Notes under the pieces: generated by a model
What the model was told of the DNA's origin: nothing
Database searches by the model: none
What the model saw: only the letters and a program-made list of their open reading frames with translations
NCBI GenBank assembly: GCA_023386955.1
Contig: JAEWIS010000033.1
Coordinates: 62,001-126,000 of the forward strand
Source: Bacillota bacterium
Lineage (GTDB): Bacteria; Bacillota; Bacilli; Paenibacillales; NBRC-103111
Reading direction: 5' to 3'
Length of the DNA stretch: 64,000 nt
Made by a program: the position numbers and the translations under genes
Shown here: in pieces, positions 49,767-58,469 of the stretch
Layout of the letters: each line of letters opens with the position of its first letter
How positions within the stretch are numbered: position 1 is the stretch's first letter

Positions 49767-50984
49767 ATGCGCCGTTTCATTCCGTTGAATCCCCTGGTTG
49801 CAGCCGCTCTGTTCATTGTCCCGTTTCTGGCCATGCTGCTGGCTTACCCCAATGAGGTGATCGGCGCCTCCATGCGGGGCATCCTGATCTGGTGGGATGT
49901 GCTGTTTCCCTCCCTTTTCCCGTTTCTGGTGCTGGCGGAGCTAATGCTGGGCTTCGGCATCGTTCATTTTTTCGGGTCGCTGCTGGACCCGCTGATGCGC
50001 CCCTTATTCCGGGTTCCCGGTATCGGCGGTTTTGTGATGACCATGGGTTTTGCCTCAGGTTATCCCATGACAGCCAAGCTTACGGCCAAGCTGTGGGAGG
50101 ATAAGCTGATTAACCGGGAGGAGGGTGAACGCCTGGTATCCTTCGCCACCACCTCCGATCCCATTTTTCTCATTGGCGCCGTGTCCGTGGGTTTTTTCCA
50201 CGATGCCCGTCTGGCGCTGGTGCTGGGTGCCGCCCATTACGGGACAGCGATTCTGCTGGGGCTCCTGATGCGGTTCCACAGCGGAGGCCGGATGTCTCCG
50301 CCTGCACAGGTCCAAGGCAAGGGACGGCTTTTAGCCCGCTCCTTCCGGGCGATGCACGAAGCACGGCTGATGGACGGACGGCCCTTCGGGATGATGCTTC
50401 AGCAGGCGATTCACGCCGCCATCCAGCTGATCTTCGTTATCGGCGGCCTGGTGGTGTTTGCCTCCACCATTCTGGAGGTGCTTACCATCGCGCAGGTGCT
50501 CCGGTTTATCCAGGATACCTTCGGCAGCCTGCTGGGGCTGGCGGGTGTCCCCCGGGAGCTGTCCCAATCGCTGGTGGACGGGAGCTTCGAGGTTACCCTG
50601 GGGGCCAAAGCGGCAGGCGGTGCCTCCGCTTCCATCCCGCTGGTGTATAAGGCAGCCTGTGGCGCCTTTGTCCTGGCCTGGGCAGGCTTGTCGGTCCATG
50701 CCCAGATTATCAGCCTGCTGCATAAGACCGATCTCCGCTACGGGCCGTTTCTTCTGGCCAGGCTGGCCCACGGTCTCCTCTCCTTCGCCGCCGTTCTGTT
50801 CCTATGGAACTGGCTCAAGCCTGAGCCGGCTCCCGCCCTGGCCCGGCTTGGGTCACCCGGCGGCGTCCGCTGGCTGGAGCCCGGCCCCTTGCCTGGCTTG
50901 GTGTGGCAAACCGGCTACGCCATCGCGGGTGTGCTGCTTGTGTATCTGCTGGCCGTCCGTTTTGTAAGGCGCCGTTCCGGCTGA
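49767..50984 (+). CDS. ylbJ: sporulation integral membrane protein YlbJ
   Basis: A 405-residue protein with about ten membrane segments in two Gate/nucleoside-recognition-type repeats (LFPSLFPFLVLAELMLGFGI, GFASGYPMTAKLTAKL, TTSDPIFLIGAVSVGFF). This is the YlbJ family, made in the mother cell under sigma-E and needed for a later sporulation stage. GGAGG lies seven bases before the ATG. The C-terminal 70 residues are somewhat longer than I expect for the family. Single gene. Confidence 0.92.
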   Translation: MRRFIPLNPLVAAALFIVPFLAMLLAYPNEVIGASMRGILIWWDVLFPSLFPFLVLAELMLGFGIVHFFGSLLDPLMRPLFRVPGIGGFVMTMGFASGYPMTAKLTAKLWEDKLINREEGERLVSFATTSDPIFLIGAVSVGFFHDARLALVLGAAHYGTAILLGLLMRFHSGGRMSPPAQVQGKGRLLARSFRAMHEARLMDGRPFGMMLQQAIHAAIQLIFVIGGLVVFASTILEVLTIAQVLRFIQDTFGSLLGLAGVPRELSQSLVDGSFEVTLGAKAAGGASASIPLVYKAACGAFVLAWAGLSVHAQIISLLHKTDLRYGPFLLARLAHGLLSFAAVLFLWNWLKPEPAPALARLGSPGGVRWLEPGPLPGLVWQTGYAIAGVLLVYLLAVRFVRRRSG

Positions 50985-51079
50985 AGCGGCAATGATCCTC
51001 TTAAAGAAGAAATTTCCTCCACCCCTGTGGTAAAATGGAGAAAGCTTCCGTTTGACCAAACCAAAGAGAGGTGGCAATC

Positions 51080-53611
51080 ATGACCCAATATTCCGCTCTG
51101 TTGCCCGAACGCTTATCCCGTCTGGAGGAACTCGCCTACAACTTATGGTTCAGCTGGAATGAAGAAGCTCTGGAGCTCTTCCGCTCCATTCATCCAGTGA
51201 AATGGGAGACGGTTTACCACAGCCCCGTTCGGATGCTGCTCGAAACATCTCCAGAGGATTGGGCCAGATTGGCCGGTGACGAGGCGTTTATCGACCTCTA
51301 CGAAAAAGTAATCGCCTCCTGGGATGCCTATACCGGGCGTAAGGCCTGGTTCCAGGAAACCTATCCCCAGCATATTGGCCGGCACATTGCATACTTCTCC
51401 GCGGAATTCGGCTTCCATGAGTCCCTGCCTATCTATTCAGGCGGCCTGGGTGTGCTCGCCGGGGACCACTGCAAATCCGCCAGTGATTTGGGACTTCCCC
51501 TGGTGGCGGTGGGCCTTCTTTACAAACGCGGCTATTTCAACCAAAAAATCGATCACCAAGGCACGCAAATTTCCGAGCAGGTTACCTATGACTTCAACAA
51601 ATTGGCGGTACGTCCGGCCATCCGGAATAACGAGGAGGTCCATGTTTTCGTGGAGCTGCCCGGCCGGGCTGTACGGCTGAAGGTTTGGGAGGTCCGGGTT
51701 GGCAACGTTCCCGTGTATCTCTTGGATGCGGATGTAGACGGCAACAGCTATGATGACCGTTCCCTCACCGCCCAGCTTTACGGGGGAAATCAGGATACCC
51801 GGATCCAGCAGGAAATCATTTTGGGTATGGGCGGGATTCTGGCCCTCCGCGCTTTGGAGCTTTATCCATATGTCTACCATATTAATGAAGGCCACGCCGC
51901 CTTCCTGTCCTTAGAACGCATCCGGGAGCATATCCGGGGCGGGTTACCCTTCTCTGCAGCATTGGAGATGGTAAGGGCCAGCACGATTTTTACCACCCAT
52001 ACACCGGTTCCCGCGGGACATGATGCATTCCCTGTGGGGATGTTCGAGCATTATCTGGGTGAGCTGCTTTATTCCTTAAACGCGGATCGGCAGGCCATTG
52101 TCGAGCTGGGATTGGACCGCAGCAAAAATGTGTTCAACATGACCTATCTGGCCATGAACACCGCCACTATGCGCAATGGTGTAAGCGAGCTGCACGGCGC
52201 TGTTTCCCGGGATATGTTCAAGGGTTTCCACGGCAATCTGAACGCCTCGGAAATTCCCATCGGACATGTGACCAACGGGGTTCACCTGCGCACCTGGATG
52301 GCCCGGGAGTGGAAGGAGCTCTTGGACCGTTATCTGCCGGAGAACTGGCGGACTCACCAAAGCGGCCGGGAACAATGGGCTGCCCTGGCGGATGCACCGG
52401 AGGAAACCCTGTGGGATATCCGGCAGCGCCTGAAGGAGCGTCTCATCCTGTATGCCAAAACCAACGTAGAGGAGCAGCGGCGGCGCAATGGCCAGCCCGA
52501 TGACAGCGGAAGTGTCTTTTTACGCCCGGATGTGCTGACCATCGGCTTTGCCCGGCGCTTCGCCACCTACAAGCGGGCGACGCTGATCTTCCGGGACCAG
52601 GAGCGGCTGGACCGTCTGGTGAATGATCCTGAACGGCCCGTGCAGTTTATCTTCGCCGGGAAGGCTCACCCCGCGGATATTCCCGGACAGAAGCTGCTCC
52701 GCGATATTTATCAGCTGTCCCAGACGGACCGCTTCCGCGGCAAGATTGTGCTGCTGGAGAATTACGATATGAATATGGCCCGCTACCTGGTCCAAGGGGT
52801 GGATGTATGGCTTAACAACCCTAAACGGCCCTATGAGGCCAGCGGTACCAGCGGCGAAAAAGCGGCCTTGAACGGTGTACTGAATTTCAGCGTGCTGGAT
52901 GGCTGGTGGCAGGAAGGGTACGATGGGGAAAACGGCTGGTCCATCGACGCTGATAATAGGGCGGACGAGGAGGCTCAGGAGAAGGAGAACCAGGAGTCGC
53001 TGTACAGCGTGCTGGAGAAGAAAATTGTGCCTCTGTACTATAACCGGGAGGAGCAGGCTGCGGTTCCAGTCCAATGGGTTAAGCGGATGGTCCATTCCAT
53101 CGAAACCCTGGCGCCCCAGTACAATACGGACCGGATGGTGCAGGACTACACCAATCTGTACTACACCAAAATTATGGACCGTTCGCTGCATTTCAGCGCG
53201 GATAATTACGCGGCAGCCACACGGATGGCCGATTACAAACGGTTTATCCGCACCAAGTGGTGGGCGGTGAAAATCGTCGGCGTTGAGGATCCTTATCCGC
53301 CGGTCAGCTTTGCCGAGTCTCTGGACAAACGCCTGTTGAAAACCATCGGTGTGATCGTCCATCTGGGCGAAATCTGGTATAAGGACGTAGCGGTGGAGGC
53401 CTTGTATTGGGAGGAGCAGGCGAACGGCGCATGGGTTCCGGTGGTGGTGCCCTTCTCCCTGTTTGGGGAAGCTGTTTCCCCCGGCACCTACAAGTTCGAA
53501 GGCCGGCTCCCGGCGCATCTGCGCCACGGGCCGCACTTCCAGCTCCGGGTGCGCCCCATCAGCCCGGACTTCGCCCATGATTTCGAAATGAACGAGGTAA
53601 CGATGCTGTAG
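51080..53611 (+). CDS. glgP: alpha-glucan phosphorylase
   Basis: An 843-residue GT35 enzyme of the shorter, archaeal-type branch: it splits alpha-1,4-glucans with phosphate to glucose 1-phosphate. Evidence: SAEFGFHESLPIYSGGLGVL, HINEGHAAFLSLERIREH, TTHTPVPAGHD, TNGVHLRTWM, and the pyridoxal-phosphate region with RRFATYKRATL, PKRPYEASGTSGEKAALNGV, where the Lys in GEKA binds the cofactor. The last 120 residues form a small beta domain. The ATG at 51080 has GAGGTGG five bases upstream. No other glycogen gene is adjacent, and it ends at a strong terminator. Confidence 0.93.
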   Translation: MTQYSALLPERLSRLEELAYNLWFSWNEEALELFRSIHPVKWETVYHSPVRMLLETSPEDWARLAGDEAFIDLYEKVIASWDAYTGRKAWFQETYPQHIGRHIAYFSAEFGFHESLPIYSGGLGVLAGDHCKSASDLGLPLVAVGLLYKRGYFNQKIDHQGTQISEQVTYDFNKLAVRPAIRNNEEVHVFVELPGRAVRLKVWEVRVGNVPVYLLDADVDGNSYDDRSLTAQLYGGNQDTRIQQEIILGMGGILALRALELYPYVYHINEGHAAFLSLERIREHIRGGLPFSAALEMVRASTIFTTHTPVPAGHDAFPVGMFEHYLGELLYSLNADRQAIVELGLDRSKNVFNMTYLAMNTATMRNGVSELHGAVSRDMFKGFHGNLNASEIPIGHVTNGVHLRTWMAREWKELLDRYLPENWRTHQSGREQWAALADAPEETLWDIRQRLKERLILYAKTNVEEQRRRNGQPDDSGSVFLRPDVLTIGFARRFATYKRATLIFRDQERLDRLVNDPERPVQFIFAGKAHPADIPGQKLLRDIYQLSQTDRFRGKIVLLENYDMNMARYLVQGVDVWLNNPKRPYEASGTSGEKAALNGVLNFSVLDGWWQEGYDGENGWSIDADNRADEEAQEKENQESLYSVLEKKIVPLYYNREEQAAVPVQWVKRMVHSIETLAPQYNTDRMVQDYTNLYYTKIMDRSLHFSADNYAAATRMADYKRFIRTKWWAVKIVGVEDPYPPVSFAESLDKRLLKTIGVIVHLGEIWYKDVAVEALYWEEQANGAWVPVVVPFSLFGEAVSPGTYKFEGRLPAHLRHGPHFQLRVRPISPDFAHDFEMNEVTML

Positions 53612-53683
53612 ACTGGCGGTCCAGCTGATGTAAAGCAGGCTGAGGGTAGAACTGCTAACCACGGCCGTCTGGTGGAGCTGCTT

Positions 53684-53727
53684 AAACGGATGTCTCTGAT
53701 GAATCATCGTCAGAGCATCCGTTTTTT
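53684..53727 (+). terminator. Rho-independent terminator of glgP
   Basis: AAACGGATGTCTCTGA pairs, with one mismatch, with TCAGAGCATCCGTTT around a short loop, followed by a T run. Confidence 0.9.
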
Positions 53728-53832
53728 TGTGTGGGCATGGGGGGATCGCTGAAGGCGGATGGAAAGCTGACTGGTAAGCGAGTTAGTGGTGGGGATTGCT
53801 AGCACTTTCACATTCTCAGTCCGTACCGGAAT

Positions 53833-54114
53833 GTAACGGAACTGAGCGACGCTTAGACGGCGGATTCGGGCATTTTTGAATTTTAACGGAACTCAGCGAC
53901 CGTTAGCCTTCGCCAAGTTACCAATTTTGTCTCGAATCCCCTCCTAAGGCACTTTAAATTCCGTTAGCGCCTGCATCTGACCAATTTTGCCCGTTAAGAG
54001 CTGCTGAGTTCCATTACACCATCATATCGTTATGAGGCAGACGGTTAGCAAGTTCTCCAGTAACAACAGCAAACGATTTGGAGAAGACAATTTCAACGGA
54101 ACTGCATTGCTTGG
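53833..54114. repeat. TAACGGAACT-family dispersed repeat, locus B
   Basis: Units on the plus strand at 53833-53854 (TAACGGAACTGAGCGACGCT plus TA), 53884-53905 and 54094-54114; units on the minus strand at 53944-53967 and 53994-54016. The best-preserved pair, 53833 and 53884, differ at only a few bases. The unit's TAACGG start and CGTTA end let it fold on itself. Confidence 0.75.
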
Positions 54115-54177
54115 CGGAGGCAAAAAGTTTATGATGAGGGTAGTTTACGGCTTTGGTCGGCGGCAAAACCCTGGCCG

Positions 54178-54300
54178 ATGCTTACGATGCTGGTTTTCCT
54201 GGCGGTAAGTCCAAGCTTATGCTTACGACGCTGGTTTTGCCCGATAGCAAACCCAAGCCGATGCTTACGATGCTGGTTTTGCCTGGCGGCAAAACCCTTA
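54178..54300. repeat. 42-base tandem repeat, three copies, before nadK
   Basis: Unit begins ATGCTTACGATGCTGGTTTT and continues with a GGCGGCAAAACCC-like block; copies of 41-42 bases lie back to back from about 54178 to 54300 with a few differences. The last copy ends at the AGGAGGT ribosome binding site of nadK, so it is in the leader of that mRNA if the promoter is upstream. Confidence 0.75.
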
Positions 54301-54312
54301 GGAGGTACTGTT

Positions 54313-55125
54313 TTGAATTACTTTGTTGTCAACCGGGGCGATGAGGAGTCATGCAAGCTCGTGAAGGAGTTTCATCTTCTGGCGGCCGCCCATGGCATGA
54401 CCGAAAGCCGCTGCGAGCCAAATTTTGTGGTGTCCATCGGCGGTGACGGGACCATGCTGCAGGCATTCCACCAATTCCGCGGAAATCTGGCTACAGCCTC
54501 CTTTGTGGGAATTCATACGGGACATCTGGGTTTTTTTGCCGACTGGATGCCCGGCGAAATCAGCCAGCTGATCACCCTGATGAATGCCCCTCCCCAAGCA
54601 AGCAAGCTCCGGCTGGTCACCTATCCGCTGGTGGAAGTGGAGGTCGTCAAGGCTGCGGGGGAAGCGCATTCCTTCATGGCCCTCAATGAGTTCACCATCA
54701 AAGGAATCGACTCTACGCTGGTTGCCCAACTGAACATAAATGACGAGCCGTTCGAAACCTTCCGCGGGGACGGCATCTGCATCTCCACCCCCTGCGGCAG
54801 CACCGCCTACAACAAAAGCCTTGGCGGCGCCATCCTGCACCCTTCCCTGGAGGCCCTGCAAATCGCTGAAATTTCCTCCATCAACAACCGGGTGTACAGG
54901 ACCCTGGGCTCCTCCATGATCCTGCCCAAGCATCATCACTGTGACATTTATCCGAAATCGGAGGGGCGGTTTCTGATTACTCTGGACCATCTGTCATTTC
55001 AGGAGAACCAGGTTACCTCCATCCGGTGCCAGGTGTCCAAGGAAACCATCCGCTTTGCCCGCTTCCGCCCCTTCCCCTTCTGGAGCCGGGTCCGGGAGGC
55101 CTTTATCGGACATGACTTCAACTAG
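54313..55125 (+). CDS. nadK: NAD kinase
   Basis: A 270-residue enzyme that phosphorylates NAD to NADP. FVVSIGGDGTMLQAFHQFRG is the GGDG catalytic motif, NEFTIKG and STPCGSTAYNKSLGGAIL are the second signature (NE/D and the Gly-rich TPTGSTAY block). Length is normal. The TTG start at 54313 lies behind AGGAGGT at six bases. Single gene downstream of a tandem repeat. Confidence 0.95.
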   Translation: MNYFVVNRGDEESCKLVKEFHLLAAAHGMTESRCEPNFVVSIGGDGTMLQAFHQFRGNLATASFVGIHTGHLGFFADWMPGEISQLITLMNAPPQASKLRLVTYPLVEVEVVKAAGEAHSFMALNEFTIKGIDSTLVAQLNINDEPFETFRGDGICISTPCGSTAYNKSLGGAILHPSLEALQIAEISSINNRVYRTLGSSMILPKHHHCDIYPKSEGRFLITLDHLSFQENQVTSIRCQVSKETIRFARFRPFPFWSRVREAFIGHDFN

Positions 55126-55193
55126 GTTTGGGGCCGCCCCGTCAGGTTTCTGCACAGAGGAACCTCGAGCGGGGCGATTTTGCACACTTCTAT

Positions 55194-55374
55194 CCGGACT
55201 GAGGAGCCGTTAATCTCCCGAAATGGCCTGTTTATAAATTTTCGCGGACACACGATACGCTATTTGCTTCACTAATCGGCCAAACTGTCGATTGTCGCAC
55301 GATTAACGGCTGCCGGGTCCGTTAGTTCAACAAAACAGCGATTTTCCGCTATTTAGCGGCCCCTGAGTCCGTTA
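55194..55374. repeat. TAACGGAACT-family dispersed repeat, locus C
   Basis: Units: plus strand at about 55194-55212 (CCGGACTGAGGAGCCGTTA), minus strand at 55303-55325 and 55352-55374 (read as TAACGGACTCAGGGGCCGCT plus AAA). These have TAACGGAC instead of TAACGGAAC, a subfamily variant of loci A and B. Confidence 0.65.
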
Positions 55375-55421
55375 CCTTCTGCTGACCAGCACCCATCCGG
55401 ATAGGCAGCACGCCTAAACCA

Positions 55422-55467
55422 AAAAAAGCCCAAGACTCCGAAGGCAGCCGCCTTCTGTCTTGGGCTT
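55422..55467 (-). terminator. Rho-independent terminator of the yutD-like gene
   Basis: AAAGCCCAAGAC and GTCTTGGGCTT form a long stem; on the minus strand TTTTTTT follows. Confidence 0.9.
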
Positions 55468-55526
55468 CGACACATTTCCCGGGCAATTACGTCACGGAAA
55501 ATATTTTAATTCTTCATAATCATCCG

Positions 55527-56513
55527 TTATACCAGGGGCTCAGCCCGCCCCTTTTCCCGTTCACGGTCCCGGTCATTCCGTTTCTCCCGGTCCTTCTCAC
55601 GGTTGCGTTGCTGCTCGCCGCCTCCGCCGCTGCCGCCACCGCCGGATTTATTCCGCGGAGGATGCTGCTTCGCCTTTTCACCCTGATTCTGCTGCCCCTG
55701 CTGCTTCCGCTCGCCGGCATGCTGGTCACGGTTGGGGCGGTTCTGCTGCTCCCGTTGGCGGGAATCCTGCTGGGATTCCCGGCGGCGGCCGTCCTGCTCC
55801 CGCTGCCTGCCGCCTTCGCCCTCGCGGCCGCTGTTCTCCCGCTCGCCGCGGGGTTTACCGCCGCCGAACTCCCGTTGACGGCTTCCATCGCCTTCACCCC
55901 GGGGTTTGCCACCACCCCCGTGGTCACGGTTGTTACGCGGACCATCCTGGCCGCGGCGGCTGTCGGGACTCTTTTGCCCGCTGCGGAAATCCCGCTCCCC
56001 GTCCCGTCGTCCTCCGCCTTCTTGGTTAGCGGACCTGCGCGCGCCATCGCCCACAGCGTGGACCGTGGCAGTGGACTTCTCCTGCCCTCCGCGCTGCCGG
56101 GCTTCAGCAGGCTCCTGCTGCTTGCGCTGGTATTGATGCCGGGGCTTCAGCTCATACTCCCGCGGACGCTCCGCCTCATACGGCTTTTCCCCATCCCCTT
56201 CGGAATCGTCGCCGTCCTCACGGCCTTCGGCATTTTTGCGGGAGGCCAGCTTTTCGATAATAAAGTAGGCGCATCCAAAATTGCAGTATTCATTCAAATA
56301 GTCATGGAGCAGCATAATGGACGCATCCTTGCTCCCCTTGTTGTTAGGTTCCTTGAAGAACCCCTTCAGCCGGAGCTGATTGTAGCCCCAATCCCCCACT
56401 ATAAAATCATACCGGTCCAGCACCTCGCTGTACCTGTCCCGAAAAACCTCATAGTTCCATCCGTTCTTATGGTCCAAGACCACTGAATAGGTATTGCCCC
56501 CGATATGATACAA
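55527..56513 (-). CDS. yutD: YutD-like protein with a long disordered Arg/Gly/Gln-rich tail
   Basis: A 328-residue protein. Residues about 1-90 are the YutD (DUF1027) domain: NGWNYEVFRDRYSEVLDRYD, FIVGDWGYNQLRLKGFF and DYLNEYCNFGCAYFIIEKL. B. subtilis YutD is only about 100 residues; here some 235 residues rich in Arg, Gly, Gln, Glu and Asp follow, with many RE, RD and GGG runs (HGGGGKPRGEG, SGGGGSGGGG). Such RGG-like tails are common in RNA-binding proteins. The TTG at 56513 is chosen because AAGGAGG lies eight bases upstream and the family starts there. In B. subtilis yutD lies close to lytH (yunA), which is also near here (60204). Confidence 0.85.
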   Translation of the reverse strand: MYHIGGNTYSVVLDHKNGWNYEVFRDRYSEVLDRYDFIVGDWGYNQLRLKGFFKEPNNKGSKDASIMLLHDYLNEYCNFGCAYFIIEKLASRKNAEGREDGDDSEGDGEKPYEAERPREYELKPRHQYQRKQQEPAEARQRGGQEKSTATVHAVGDGARRSANQEGGGRRDGERDFRSGQKSPDSRRGQDGPRNNRDHGGGGKPRGEGDGSRQREFGGGKPRGERENSGREGEGGRQREQDGRRRESQQDSRQREQQNRPNRDQHAGERKQQGQQNQGEKAKQHPPRNKSGGGGSGGGGEQQRNREKDREKRNDRDREREKGRAEPLV

Positions 56514-56832
56514 GACCGCTGCCTCCTTCACCATCTCTTGCTATACGCTATGTCAAACACACCGGAAACCCCATGATGCGGCCCCGCTGTGCACGAATAT
56601 GTCAACCAGCCTTCCGAAAGGCGGACTTTTCTTATTATAACACGAAAAGGAATTTTCCACCTGCATCAGATTTGGCCCGCCAAAATCCTGCCTGCAACAC
56701 ATCCGGTCCAACAGACATGACACCGAATGTATGCTAAAATAGAAATCTGAACCTGTTTTATTTACAGATCATACCGCAATCACACGCCGGCTTCCTTCAA
56801 AGGAGCCGTTATTCGAACGGAGGGAATCGAAA
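56514..56832. other. divergent intergenic region before larE
   Basis: 319 bases between the yutD-like gene (minus) and larE (plus). AT-rich stretches at 56625-56660 and 56725-56765 may hold the two promoters; TAAAAT at about 56734 is a possible -10 for larE but no clear -35 goes with it. Nothing else recognised. Confidence 0.35.
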
Positions 56833-57681
56833 GTGGAAAAAGCTTTGTCAATCGAGGAAAAGAACGCCCTGCTTGGCGATATCCTGCGTGGTATGGGACG
56901 CATTCTGGTGGCTTTTTCCGGCGGGGTGGACAGCACGTTTCTGCTGAAGAGAGCCCAGCAGGAAATCGGAGACCAGGTGCTGGCGGTAACCGCCGCTTCC
57001 GAAACCTTCCCCAGCCGTGAATTCGATGCAGCCGTGGCACTGGCGGAAGAGATGGGTGTGCGTCTCATCAAAACCGAGGTGAAGGAATTCGAGAATGAGA
57101 AATTCGTCGCCAATAATCCGGACCGGTGCTACCACTGCAAAACGGGACTGTTTACCCATCTGCAGCAGCTGGCCAAGGATCAGGGCTACAGCTATATTGT
57201 GGACGGCTCCAACATGGATGATCTGGGAGACTACCGTCCCGGCCTCCAGGCCAAAAATGAACGCGGCGTCCGCAGCCCCCTGCAGGAAGCCGGCATGACC
57301 AAGGCGGACATCCGCCAGCTTTCCAAGGAGCTGGGGCTGACTACCTGGAATAAACCCTCCTTCGCCTGCCTGTCCTCCCGGATTCCGTACGGGACCAAAA
57401 TCGAGCGCTACAAAATCGATCAGCTGGATGTGGCGGAGGCTTATCTGGCCGAGCTGGGCTTCTATCAGGTCAGAGTGCGGCATCATGATAAAATCGCCCG
57501 TATTGAAGTGCTCCCGGAGGAAATCATGAAGGTTATGGAGCATAAGGAGGCCATCCATCAAAAGCTGACCTCCCTGGGCTTCTCCTATGTTACGCTGGAT
57601 CTGGCGGGATACCGGACCGGCAGCATGAACGAGGTGCTGGCTCCGTCCCTGAAGCAGCAAAGAAAGGAAGTCGCCAAGTAA
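56833..57681 (+). CDS. larE: LarE, ATP-dependent sacrificial sulfur transferase
   Basis: A 282-residue PP-loop enzyme of nickel-pincer cofactor synthesis. It adenylates the intermediate and gives up the sulfur of its own cysteine. The PP-loop SGGVDS is at residues 29-34; NPDRCYHCKTGLF has Cys99 and Cys102; SFACLSSRIPYG has Cys179, which lines up with the sacrificial Cys176 of L. plantarum LarE. GTG start with GGAGGGAA upstream. larB follows with a one-base overlap (TAATG), then larC. Confidence 0.95.
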   Translation: MEKALSIEEKNALLGDILRGMGRILVAFSGGVDSTFLLKRAQQEIGDQVLAVTAASETFPSREFDAAVALAEEMGVRLIKTEVKEFENEKFVANNPDRCYHCKTGLFTHLQQLAKDQGYSYIVDGSNMDDLGDYRPGLQAKNERGVRSPLQEAGMTKADIRQLSKELGLTTWNKPSFACLSSRIPYGTKIERYKIDQLDVAEAYLAELGFYQVRVRHHDKIARIEVLPEEIMKVMEHKEAIHQKLTSLGFSYVTLDLAGYRTGSMNEVLAPSLKQQRKEVAK

Positions 57682-58469
57682 TGGATATTGATCAGTTGCT
57701 GAAGCTGGTCCATACCGGGGATTTGAATCCGGAGGAGGCCAAGGTCCACATCAAGGAGCTGCTGAAGGCTAAGGAGCCGGACGGCACGGCGGACATGGGC
57801 TTCGCCCGGCTGGATGTGCACCGGGAACGCCGGACCGGGTTTCCCGAGGTTATTTTCGGTCAAGGCAAAACACCGGAGCAGCTCCGGGCCATTTTCCTGA
57901 AGCTAATGGAGCATGTGGACCGGGTGCTGGCCACCCGGGTTACCCCGGAGCAAGCGGAGCTGGTGCTGCAGGATGTGCCCGCCGCCCGTTATGATCCGGT
58001 AAGCCGCACCATCTCCTGGCGCCAAAAGCCCTTCGTCCCCTCCAAAAACGGTTACGTGGCCGTGGCCTGTGCAGGCACCTCGGATCTTCCCGTAGCGGAA
58101 GAAGCCGCCATCACCGCCGAAATGCTCGGCAGCCGGGTGGAGCGCATCTACGACGTGGGCGTGGCAGGGATTCATCGCCTGTTCGAGCGGATCAGCATCC
58201 TTCGTGAAGCTGATGCCATTGTGGTGGCGGCAGGGATGGAGGGAGCTTTGGCCAGTGTGGTGGGCGGTTTGGTATCCAAGCCTATTATCGCCGTCCCCAC
58301 CAGCATCGGCTACGGCGCCAGCCTGAATGGGATTGCCGCCATGCTGGCGATGCTTAATTCCTGCGCCCCGGGTGTCACCGTGGTAAATATCGACAACGGC
58401 TTTGGCGCAGGTTACGCAGCCGGAGTTATCCAACAAAATCTGGAGAAGAAGGCGAAATCACCTTTATGA
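57681..58469 (+). CDS. larB: LarB, nicotinic acid adenine dinucleotide carboxylase/hydrolase
   Basis: A 262-residue enzyme that carboxylates nicotinic acid adenine dinucleotide and splits off AMP in the first step of the nickel-pincer cofactor pathway. It resembles PurE in its C-terminal half: VACAGTSDLPVAEEAAITAE, YDVGVAGIHRLF and VPTSIGYGASLNGIAAMLAM. The N-terminal half starts MDIDQLLKLVHTGDLNPEEA. Overlaps both neighbours by one to four bases, so larEBC are one operon. Confidence 0.95.
   Translation: MDIDQLLKLVHTGDLNPEEAKVHIKELLKAKEPDGTADMGFARLDVHRERRTGFPEVIFGQGKTPEQLRAIFLKLMEHVDRVLATRVTPEQAELVLQDVPAARYDPVSRTISWRQKPFVPSKNGYVAVACAGTSDLPVAEEAAITAEMLGSRVERIYDVGVAGIHRLFERISILREADAIVVAAGMEGALASVVGGLVSKPIIAVPTSIGYGASLNGIAAMLAMLNSCAPGVTVVNIDNGFGAGYAAGVIQQNLEKKAKSPL

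Larger units (their letters stand above)
53612..54312. other. 701-base intergenic region with repeats
   Basis: No gene is supported. It contains the glgP terminator, five units of the TAACGGAACT family and three copies of a 42-base tandem repeat that reaches the nadK ribosome binding site; each is listed separately. Confidence 0.5.
55126..55526. other. 401-base intergenic region
   Basis: Between the convergent nadK and yutD-like genes. No gene; it holds repeat locus C (55194-55374) and the terminator of the yutD-like gene (55422-55467). Confidence 0.5.

Noticed and set aside
53833..54300. protein-coding reading of the repeat region before nadK
   Set aside because: Frames through the tandem repeat give Cys/Trp/Leu-rich sequence without homology, and nadK has a clear start at 54313.
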